Positions 12,185-24,100 of a stretch of DNA of 64,000 nucleotides are shown one piece after another. The notes under the pieces were generated by a model. It did no database searches and had not been told where the DNA came from. It saw only the letters and a list, made by a program, of their open reading frames with translations. Position 1 is the stretch's first letter. Each line of letters begins with the position of its first letter. Origin of the DNA: Setoptus koraiensis (lineage: Eukaryota > Arthropoda). The DNA lies in NCBI GenBank assembly GCA_048013815.1, contig CM106586.1:23064001-23128000 (forward strand), given 5' to 3'. Made by a program: the position numbers and the translations under genes.

Positions 12185-15100
12185 GCTTACATCACTGATC
12201 TACCGTCAGCCAGCAGCTGACAAATCAGCTGACAGCTACCCTTGCAATGACAGCTACTGATGCCATAACAACAGTTGCCTTTTTCCTCCATTATGCCAAA
12301 CATTTGACACTTCTGACACAAAAGTCAACCGTTTCTCGGCCACACTTATTTGATTACATTGGCCGACACACACACGCTCGATTAATGGCAACTAATTGAA
12401 GTTGCTGTGTCTTTGTCTTTGTTGCACAATGTTATGTCTATCAGCCACAACAACTGACCAGTTGACCAGATCGTTTATAGTTGGTCAGCTGTAGCTGTTG
12501 GCATAATGGTAATTTGAGGTTTAAAAGTCACACTAATTGCAACTAATTAATTGCGACAAGCATGCCCACCAAAACACAACACAATACATAATGATCCGAG
12601 TATCCGAGCGTGGATATTCACGTGGCGACTGACTACGCGACAAACATTCCTGTGGCGGCTAGCCTGTGATCGCCCCGAACAGCCAGCCAGCAATGGCCGA
12701 CGACAGCCGATGGACACGACAATGAATAACAATGAAATGAATCGAATATCAATTGTCACAAATGTCACATCACTGTCAGCTGTGTGGGTGTGACGCAAAC
12801 TGTGACGCAAACTGTGACATAAACTGTGACAACTGCACGAACTGTACGAACTGTACGAACTGTTTAGGGGCGACACTAACCGCGCTAATTGTGCCCCATC
12901 GCACCTATAGCACTAATTGACAATTGTCTGCCGACAGTTGACAGTTGTGATAGAGATCATCGATCAGATTGCGTCATCACTGCAGCGATCACTGCCGTAG
13001 TGACACTGCGGTATGATGGTAATTAGTTGTTGTGGTTGCCGCTGTCGTTGGCGCTGTCGGTGTCGCTCTCGTTGGCGCTGTTAGTGATTAGTACGCGAGC
13101 AACGGCCAGGCGCATGTCATTGCGTAATAGTTGCTGGCTGGCTCGCACAATTGTGCCGCGGCCGCACTGCGCACGAGCAATGGCTCGTGCACAGAACGGG
13201 CCCGCTGATGGCGCACGCTGCAGCGACTGCTCCAGTGAGTCCGAGGGCATATAGCGCCGTTCGCGCACTGCGAAACGCACACACATCAATGGCAGCCTGT
13301 CCACAGCCTGGGCAGCGCTAGTCGCGCAAGCGTTCTCCTGGCCCGTTGTCAGCACATAGCTCGCTTTGCGTAGTGGCACATTTGGCGCTAGTTGGCGCTA
13401 GTTGGCGCTAGTTGGCGCTATTTGGCGAGCTATGTGCCACGGCTCGCTATGTGCCACGGCTCGCTATGTGCGTTGTGCAATATGGGGCCCGTTGCAAGCT
13501 GGAGACAGCTCTCGATTGGCGTAACTTGACTGTTGGCTGTTTTGCTCTTTGGTTGTAGTCACGTCATTGACACGGCGAGCAGCAGCAAATCGATGGCGCC
13601 CGTTGGCGAGCACGAAGGCACCCAGGCGAAGCTCAGCACTCGCGCCAGCTCACAAGCAGTCGCAAATCGCCCGCTATCCATACATCGCGCCATCGCGCCA
13701 TCGCGCCATTGCGTCATTGCGCCAGCGAGCCATCCAGCCAGCCAGCCAGCCATTCAGTCAGCCAGTGAGCGAGGTGAATTTCGCGAATTGAATTCTCGCA
13801 GCGTTTGGAATTGCCGAGAATCGCCATTTGAATGCGTATCTCGCAGCATGTGATTCGAGTTGGCAGCGTGCGAGCAGCACAACAAGCAAATCGGACGACA
13901 AACAGGCAAGAAAAAACCACTGCAAACAACGAAATCGGACGCTAATTAGGCACACGAACAACACACACGCACTTTGCTGGCCAGCAAAGTTGAGGCCAGC
14001 AGTCAATCAGCCAAAATTATAAACAAACGTCAATGATTGTCCAATAGTGAGCAAACAAGTCACAGCGATAATTAGCCGTCAGAGAGATGCGACTGGCGTT
14101 GCCGCTGTTGGCGGCCGTGGTGCATTTTGTGGCCATTTGGGCCGATCAATTCAATGTGGCGTCGGCCAGCCAGGCGAGCAAGTCCGATTTGAACGATTAC
14201 GAATACTATTACGAGTACAACAACAGCGCCAGCACGGCCATCGCGGCCGATAATGGCATCGACGACGACAACAAAAACAACAACAACAAAAATAATAATT
14301 TAAATTTAAATCAAAACAAACAAATCAATTTGGACAGCAACAACAGCAACAACGCAACCATCATCGACGACGACTGGCCCGCCATGGGCGCCGACACCGA
14401 CACCGTGCCGGACAGCGATCGCCAAGACCAGCAGCAGCAGCAGCGATTCAACGCTACAAGCGCCCGCCACCAGCCACACACCAGCGACATGCTAGAGGTG
14501 CTGTCAGAGGCCCTCATTAGGGAGACATGCAAATTAGATAGGGGCTGCATGAGGCGCGATCATTTAAATAACACCTATTTGGCGCATTGTCACAGATACA
14601 AATTGGAATATCTGTTCTCCAGTCCCATACTCATGGAAATAATGCACGGCGACGAGACAAAATGCCAATCAATACTCAGAGAATTCATGCAATTGGACGA
14701 GGTGGTGAGCCAATTCGACAAATTATTCAACAATCTGCTCACACGCTACAACTGCCAAAACGGCTACTCGGTCAAGTGGACCTGCCAGGATTGCAAGGTG
14801 AGCTGGCCCCCTACACTGGCGTGGCCCAACTACAGTGGCAACACTGCAATGGCGACACTACAGTGGCCACCCTACATCCCTGACACTTACCAGTGCCCGC
14901 TCATAGGTGCACCTCGCCGTAAAATCGGGCCTCATTTGTTCGTAAAATCGAGCTGCATTTTTTTTCTCAATGGCGCTTCGGCCTCATTGTCCCAGCGACA
15001 GTGTTACGACGCCCGCCAACCATCGACGCTGCCCCTCACAAGCAGCTGATACGTGATCCTCTTATTACAAATGCTCTTATGTAATCCAATGTGCACCCTA

Positions 15101-18100
15101 ATCGAGCGGCTTGTAGGTGCGGGTCGGGTCGCGCCGCCAGCCGCCAGCCTTGCTCGGGCCTCAAGTGGGGGCGCTTCACACACAGCGAGCAAATGCTGGC
15201 GTCGTGTGCGTCGTCGATGCGAGCAATAGCCCAGCACGTATTGCACGTATGACGCGCGCATTGAAGAGAAACAGAGCAGTCAGTTGCGTAAGCGACCGCC
15301 AGCGGTCGGTCCGCTGTGCCCGAGTCAGCGGTCGGTCCGCCGTGCCCAAGTCAACGGTGCGTCCGCTGTGCCCGCCGAATCAACGGTAAGGCGCTGGCTG
15401 GGCGGGCTGCGCGCAGCCCGCCGACAAATGCAAGTAAAGTGCCGCTGAGCCAGCGCCGAGCGCGAGCGGATATTATTTTGTATTGCGTAACGATCGCCGC
15501 GTAACGCGCCCGCCATGTCAAGAGAGGGCGCATGACCCAGTTTGTGCGCTCGAAGCCTGGTAATTGGTTGCTGTTAGAGCGGACGCTGGCTGGCGGCTGT
15601 TTAGTCGGCCCGTCGGGCCGCCAGTCGGCGGCGCGCACACATTGAGCACTCTTGAGAAGCACCCGTCAGCTGACTACGGGGGCGCAAACTGAGCGCGCGA
15701 AGCCCCCGCTCACTCGCTGGATAATACGCAACAACAGCAGCAACAACAGCAACAACAACAACAACAGATTCTGTTGAACAGAAGCGACGAATTCTCCCCG
15801 TTCGCTCGGGCTGGCATTGCCTCGAATGGCATTGTCGCGAATTGTCGCGTCGCCCGCATCGCACGCCACGGCACGCCGCCAATTACGTAAAATAACAACA
15901 ATTTGAATGGCGTAACGCCGACGCCAGCGGCTCCGTTTCGGGCCGTTTCAGCCCGTCGCGGCGCGTCTCGGCTTGTCTTGGCCCGTCGCGGCTCATTTGG
16001 GCCCGAGTCACAGCGCGGCCTAACGATCGCTGACTCGGGCCCAACGATCGCTCGGCAGCCAATTGTTCGGCCGGAGTCAAGTCGCTGCCGCGCCGCATGC
16101 GACTGCCGCCCCGGCTGCCGATTACGATATCGCCCATTTATCCATTGTGTGTCGCGCCCGTTTGCGCAGCGCCCCCTCGTCCGCCGAGTTGCGCCCAATT
16201 AGCGGGCGCCGGCTAATCGGGCGCTGGCTCCACCTTTGGCCCGATGCCCGCCAGATTCGGCCCGATGCCGTTCGACTGGCTCTAATCTCGCCACCGCGTC
16301 GGGCCAAATCTGGCCGCAACCGCCCGAATCTGGCCAAATCTGGCCGAATTTAGTTGCGACCACCAACCAACCACGGCGCCGCGGGTGAGCTCTGGCGCGT
16401 TGCCCGCTATCAACTGCTCGCCTGATAGCGGCCAGTTGATAGCGTCGAGCTGATAGCGGCAAGCTGATGGCACGAGCGAGATAGTTGGCGGCGGCATAGT
16501 AAGCGAGCGGCAAGCGGCGAGGCGACGCTCGCAGGACGAATTGCGAACTGCGGCCAAACGGGGGCCCAAATTGAATATCGCTCGCTTGTGCGATATTGAT
16601 AACTCGCACAAAACTATTACGCTCGCGTGCCTCGGGCTCGTTAGCCGCTCGCCAGCCCAGCGCACCGCTGCTCGGCTCGTGCAACCTTGCACCGCCGGCT
16701 AAACGGTGCACAGCACGCGCAAAACAGCTCACCTGCCAGCGCCATATCGCACTGCACGTGCACACATACACGCATATTCACGCAAATTCACGCATATTCA
16801 CACATATCCACTCATATTCACGTGCATCGCGTGTATTCACGTACCGCATATCACGTGCAGTGCTTTTTACCTGAGGCGCGGCGCATCCATTTCGCCTGCA
16901 AACATAGTGCTAGGCAAACTGTCTGTCGGTTGCCGCTGCCTGCACGCGATGTTGCTTTAAACGTTACGTAACGGAAGTCACAACAGCGGTGCGTGTGCGT
17001 TGTTGGTCTGTGGCCAGCACTCACAAATGTCGCATTGCGAATTGCGCAAATTCGTGCGCCACATCACGGCTGTGTCTGACGACGCGAAGCGTCGTAATTT
17101 TTGCAATCACCCACATAAAGTTACTACACAACACTGCCTAGCTGGGCATAAAAAACAGAGCAGCGCACTAACTGTATCATTTCTAAAACATCTTTTTTAA
17201 TGCAACCCCCAATTACGCAACAAACAATGACACACGGTGACGCGCGCTCTTTTTTGCATATTTACGCACGACAATTACGTAATATTGGTACGTGGGCCGC
17301 TATCAATCATCATTACACAAACGCATGACAACAACAACAACAACAACAACAACATGAATAAACAACATTGCCATACATTTGAATGGGCAAACTGTAACAC
17401 TGTACGCCATTGTGGGCGTAAATGAAAAACCAACAAATGTAAACATTACCATCATCATCATTGTTATTAACTGAACTATTAAATTGACGCTGCCTAAAAA
17501 ATGCGCCACTCACCTGTGCTCACCTGTGCTCGCCTGTGCGCTGCAATAACAAAACTAACCGCCGTTCGCGCCGGTCAAGCAGAAGGCCTACAAGGATTGG
17601 TTGTGCGCTATTAATTTACCCTATTATATGCACGGCGAACAGGTGAAACCGTGCATATCGTTTTGTGAACGAGTTGAACAACGTTGTCCATACCTGCATC
17701 CAATTACACGCGAACAATACGGCGGTCAGCCGGTGTTTATATGTCGAGGTGAGTATCATTACGTAACAGCCACGAAGCAGTGTGGCCACGGTGCACGTAG
17801 CGCTGGCCCGGTTAACGGTGCGCAACCTGCTCACTGTCATAGTTCACATGCACTCACTAATACGCTCGCCACTTGTCTCTTTGTTTGTCAACACCAACAC
17901 CAACAACAACACAACGGCGACAACAACAACAACAACAACCACGACAGACCCAAACATACCTTTTGTGCCCAGCATAACGCCCTCTATACCTTACAATGAG
18001 CCAACGCGCTGCTACGAATTGTGCCACCTCAGCGACAATGAGACGGAACTCATTAACGACAGCCTATCCAAGTACGCCTACAACGATTGTCCGCATCGCG

Positions 18101-21100
18101 ACTCCATCGCCGAAGAGGTCAGAAGTGATCCATTCTACAACAGGTGCCAATGGTCGCCCGACTTGACCGCGTCCGGCGCATCGGGTGCTGCGTCCGCGAG
18201 TGGCGGCGGTCCCACTTCCGGTTCGCACAATTCTGACAGTGGCAGTCACTCCATTAGCAGTGGCTCGCCAATTGCTGCCGACATAATAGAGGGAGGTAAC
18301 CGTGACGTAGGCGTGACAGTGGGTGTGGATGATGTAAGCAGCGGCCAAGTGATCCCGTTGGATGGCTCAAACAGCGCATCGCCGCCAGATGACACCGGTC
18401 AACAGCAGCAGCAGCCAGGTGACAACAATTCAAACACAATGCATACAGCCAGTGATGCAATTCAGCAGTACGATGGTGAGACAACAACAAGCACCTTGAG
18501 TGGGGGGCCGGCAACACAATGGGGCCACAACAAGGGGGTGCCAACAAAAACAGTGGCGCCACAGTTGACAACGACAGCTAGCACAACAACCAAACAGCTG
18601 ACCAACGTAATTAATGATGACGCAATGGATGATGTAATGGCAACAGCAGCAACAGCAACAACAACAACAAACAAAACAGCAGACAACAACCAAGACGCAG
18701 CAGACACAACGGCGCACTTGTCTGTTACGCAACAGTCCAACAGTCACATTGCCACGGGTCAGCACAGTTACGCCCCCCATTTGGGAGACCAACAACAACA
18801 ACAGCAACAACAGCAGCAGCAGCAGCACGTGCACAACAAGACGCTGACGGAATTGCGCGACATTCTGCATCAGTACAAGAGTCAACCGAAGCACCGGCCC
18901 GGCGAGCACGGCAGCGGCTCCCATTTGCACCATTTGCACGATTACAGCATCAATTGATTGGCCAGCACGCACCTGATAATACCTGTAATAATTGTAATTA
19001 GTAACAGTGCCAAATGTCAATAAACACAAGACTAATTTTGTGCAATTATTGTTGAGTTTATTAGGTTTATTTGGTTTATTTGGTTGGGCAATTTTGAGAT
19101 TTTGCGGGCGTCGCACACAAAAATGCGCAGCCATTTGGGCTCGCGAGGTATTTTCAATCAGGTATTTGTGTGGCAGAGGCGCGACAGCACGATCAGAGAG
19201 GGGCGAGGTTGTCAGAGAGACCGTCAGAGGGCCTGTTAGAGAGACCGTTGGGGTACTGTCAAAGAGATCGTTGGGGGACTGTCAGAGTGACCGCTAGAGG
19301 CGCTGACAGGGAGAGGCGACTATCGCTATCAATTCTCGCTGGCTCGACTCGAACATTAATTGTTAATTATCGGCTGCGATGGCCATTTGTTGGGCACGCA
19401 ATGGCCGGCACTGCGGCCAATTATCAGTATTAGATTAGCTGTTAGTGGCTGGCCGAGCGTCAATCTAATTAGCGCCCTAGAGTTTGAATTGGCGCCCTTT
19501 CGCCATTCAAACTCTCAACAAAAAAACTTTCGGTTGGACAAACTTTCAGTTGGACAAACTTTCGGTTGGGCAAACTTTCGGTTGGGCAAACTGTCCGCTA
19601 AAACCTTCTCGCCTGGCCTTGTCAGCTGATCGGGCCGAGCGAGAATCAAATGGCAAATATCAGAATATCAGAGGTTAATCAGGCTGACTGATTTGTTGGC
19701 CGTGGCTGGCAATTGTTGCCGATTCTACCAATTCTTTGCCGGCCTGTCTTGCTGGCTTCTTTGTTGGCCGTGGCTGGCTGGCTGGCTGGCTGGCATTTAC
19801 ATGTGTAGCGCGGCCGGCCGGCCGGCCGGCCATCGCCGGCTAAACACTGCTAAACACCTTTATAAATAGCCAGACATTTGACAACAACCTTTGTTTGTCA
19901 AGCGAAACACCTTGAGTGGCGGCCAGTGTCGCTGTTGTCGCTGGCGTGTCCGTTACAATGGCTGGCCCCTATGGCCAGCCACTGCTGACACTTGTTCGCG
20001 CAAACAATTTGACATTGGAATGTCAAGCTCGTCGCGCGCAACGATCTGTCGAGCGACACACAACAAGCCGCGAATAGCCGATGAGAGTGGCACAAGACGA
20101 CGGCCGACAATACAGTACAAAGTGGATGACAGCTACACGCCGTCTGCTGACTGATACACTAATGGACTGCACACAAATACACACACGGGCCAATACACAC
20201 AGCGACCAGTCTTGCCAAGACTGTCTTGGCGAGGAACGCAAGTTGCGCAAGCTCGCGCAAGCAGCCAGAAAAAGAACGCCAAGAAAGGAACGCCGAGAGA
20301 GCGCCGAGAAACGAACGCTCGCCAATTGCGACAGCGTGCGCGTCTAAACGGGCTAAACTGGGCGCTCGAAGCTAATTATTGAGCCTTTACATTGCCAGCC
20401 AGCCAGCGTAACCTTGCCAATAATCACTTTTGTAAGATATTCACGGGTCTATTTTCAGCAACGGCCATTTGCGGATTTTGTTTGGCAGATATCCTTTGCT
20501 TTACGACAATCGGCACAATGGCACACTGATCAACAGGGCACGTTTTGTTCAGTATTGCACCCGTACATGCGTTTGTGAGTATATTTATATCCACGCGTGG
20601 ATATAAATACACTCATAAACTCGTAAGACATGGGCATGGGCGAAATAATTGTTGTTACAATGCCGGCCGGCCGGCCGGCCGGCCATTGGCTGTTTGCCGA
20701 TATGCCCAAATAAAAGATTAGAAAAGACAACACACTCAAACATTGGCGATTTAAACACTGGCGATTGATTGAACGCGCTCGCGTACCTAGTTAGGCAGTT
20801 AGTATTTAAATAGGAATAATGATAAAATCCGATATGAAATTTGCCATTATATGACGCGCATTATTATTGGATGGCAGTTGGCCAAAACAGTTGGTCGTGT
20901 TACCGACAGTGTCAGACGGCAACAGTGTTGAGCCGAGTCGTCGCAGGCGAGACAATGCAAACACAACAGCAACAACAGCGACAACAACAACAGCGACAAC
21001 AACAACGGTGGCAAATGATTGATTTGTATTTGTTGCCTTTGGCGCAGATCGGCTGGCCTTGACCAGATCTTTGTTTGCCCGTCGCCTGTCTAACTCTTGA

Positions 21101-24100
21101 TATTTGCTGTCTGGCTGTCAGACGGCGAGAGGGCGCCGATGATCAGATGCAAGACGAACAACAAGGTTCGGGCGCAACAACAACAGCAACAACAACGGCT
21201 ACGACAGCAGCAACGACAACAACAACACCGACAACAACACCGACAACAACACCGACAACAACGGGCGCAAAGGTGCCAAACAAACAAACAACAAGTGACG
21301 ACCAATATTGCACCCTGCTAATAATAACTTGCTAATAACTGGCCGCTGCGTCGCTTGTGTTGCGTAACTGGCTCGCATACTCAGCCGGCCAGACTTGTGT
21401 GTGTGACTTATGTAACACAAGCAGCGCGAGTTACATAAGTCACAAAAGTCTCATAAGTCACACACAGGTGACTTGTGATACTTATCACAACTTGTGATGT
21501 TCGCAAGTCACAGCTGGCCGATGGGCGAGCTGCTAATTATCGTGTCGAGTGGCTGGTTCGGTTCGGCTTGGCTCGGTTTGGCACATTGCGGACATTGCGT
21601 AATGGTTGTGAGTTGCGAGCTGCTGTTAAATATAATCCAATTTGACATTGGACAGCGATAGCAGGATCAGCTGATGGCAGTGATTAGCATATTGTGATTA
21701 GGCGCTGGCTTCATTTGGTTTCTCTCTTCATTCTATTTCATTGTCACTGTTGTAATAAGTGAACAGACGTTGGCGAGCGCGCGTCAACATACGCGCGCGT
21801 ATTTACAAGCGGCCGTGTGTATTCACGGGCAGTGCATTCACAGCCAGCCTATTCACGGACAGCGTATTTGCGGACGGTGTATTCACGGACAGCGTATTCG
21901 CGGGCAGTGTGTGTTTACAAGTGTATAAATAGCGTAAATAAATGCAGGTAGCGACAAACAAGGTGCGCATAATGAGCGCGAAACGATAATCTATAATTAG
22001 TTATCACGGCTTCGTTTGCATTTGCTGACAAGACAAGACAAGTGGCAACAACACTGACACTGGCGCACAACAACAGCAACAATTATTTAATGGTAATCGT
22101 AATTAGACAGATCGCTCGGCGGCTCGGCTCGGCGTGCGCGCTCGTCTCCGCGTCTCGGCACGCCGAGCCGGCCAGCCAGCCAGCGCGAGATTAACGAAGG
22201 TTACCTGTTACAATTCACCTGTCGCACACACTACCTAAGCCGTGAGTGAGCTGTCCATCACACTGTGATGATCACAGCCACTGCGATCGGCGGATCGCCG
22301 ATCGCCGGTCGCCGGTCGGGCACGAAAATAACAGCCGGCCGTGTGTCGTGTTGCGTAATCATTGGTCCGTTGGCATAATTAATGAATGGTTTGTTTTGTT
22401 GCCGGCAAAACCAATCTGGCCGGCCCGTCGTTTCGATATTCGGGCCGCCACTCGGGCCGCCGTCCGACGGGCCGCGGATGGCCCGCTCGTTTCGGGCCGC
22501 TGTCCGATCGGGCGCGGACGGCCCGAATATCGCCAAGCTGACACAACGGTAACGCAACGGCAACGCAATCAGCGCCAGCGATCATTGGGCACTGGCCGAC
22601 CAGCGATCTGGCGCTGCCAATGGCACGTCCAATGGCACGTCCAATGGCAATTTCAATGGCAAATGCAAATTTAAATTGGCCGGTGCCGGCACTGACTAAT
22701 TATCAATGTCGGCCGACCTTCAAAAGTTTGCAAGTTGCCGCTCTCGGACGCGCTCTCGGCCGGCCAAAAGCAGAGCATGCGAGCGTCCTGTCGAACGTCC
22801 TCGATTTACGTAATCGTATCGGCAGTGTTTATTTTGAGCCACTGGATATGAGCCAGGCCAGTTGCGTCTCGCCGTCTCGCTGTCTCGCTGTCTCGCTGTC
22901 TCGTTGTCTCGCCGTCTCGCTGTCGGGCCTCCGCTGGGACGGCCCGCTGGTCTGCTGAGGGGGGCACAATTAGCACGGACAATTACAGCGCTCACGCCAC
23001 ACGAGCGAGCCATGCGGCGACAGGGGAGACGCGAGCGACGACCAGCGACACGAGCGACGACCAGCGACACGAGCAACGACGAGAGATAAAAATAACAGCT
23101 ATGTATAAATAACAATTTGGGGATGAGCGCGTTCGGCAATTAATTGATTTAATTATTGTTGTCGCTCTCGCGCGAACACACTGTGTTACATCGGTCGAGT
23201 GCCGAGATTGTTTACGGCCGGCAGCTCTAAATAGCGGCTTGTTTCGGGCTGCCGGCAGCGAGGCTCGGTTGTCGGGTGTCGGGCGACTCGGCTCAGCGCG
23301 GGCCGGCAACTTGTCGAAAACTTGTCGGCCGACAGCGTGCAAAACGTTTGCTACTCCAACCAACAAACCAAGCCACCAGATGATCGTATGGCCACCAGAT
23401 CATATCAGATCGCTCTGATAGTCGGAGTAGCCAACGAGTAGCGAGAGCTGCCGGCAAGACAACTCGCAACTTACAAGCGTCGCAGCACTCACAAAGTTGT
23501 TGTCAGCCAACGACAGCTGAGCACTGTCAATTGGCAAGCCAGTGAGCTAATGAGAGCACTGGCACAAATTGCGCTAATAAGACGCTCGCAACAGGTGAGG
23601 AGAGGGTAAACGCGCTTACGTCACGACATAACGGACGGCATGCGACTGACAATGAAACTGACAATGCGACCGACAATGCAATTGGCAATTGGCTCGCGCT
23701 ACTCACCTGGCCGTAGATCCATTTGCGTCCTCGCGGCTTCGAATGCGAACCAATGTAGATCTTGCCCACGTCGTTGAGCACGTACTCCTTGCGCGCGTCT
23801 TCGCTGCTCAGGTAAACGGCGTCGTCTGTTCGTGTGCGCCCATTTGCATATTGATTGAGACGGATTGCCGATCGATTGGGCGATTGGGCAATCGGGCGAT
23901 TCGGCGATTGCGACAGCGCGATTCGGGCCAGTTGTGTTGGGACATAATGAGAGATATTTGGAGATTGGCAAATTAGTTTGTGAGCATTGGCGTTACGTGT
24001 TAGCGAATGGCATTCATGGCACGTACAGTTGTTGTTAAGCAGTTGAGCAAAAGCAAATGACTAATTGTAATGGCTTATAATTAACGCATAAGTGCAAGTA

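Larger units (their letters stand above)
8130..14086. other. Transglutaminase intron 3, part left of the nested gene
   Basis: About 6 kb with many tandem repeats, CA/TG runs and the longest CAG/CAA tract of the window. The NALF promoter should lie in the last few hundred bases, but no TATA box is evident. No coding exon recognised. Confidence 0.55.
19025..23706. other. Transglutaminase intron 3, part right of the nested gene
   Basis: Non-coding, with GC-rich tandem repeats, CCGG runs, two TATAAATAG words and two strong palindromes (20582-20609, 21402-21444). No exon recognised. Confidence 0.55.

Noticed and set aside
18430-19134. 234-codon minus-strand frame opposite NALF exon 3
   Set aside because: Shadow of the CAA/CAG-rich coding exon on the other strand.
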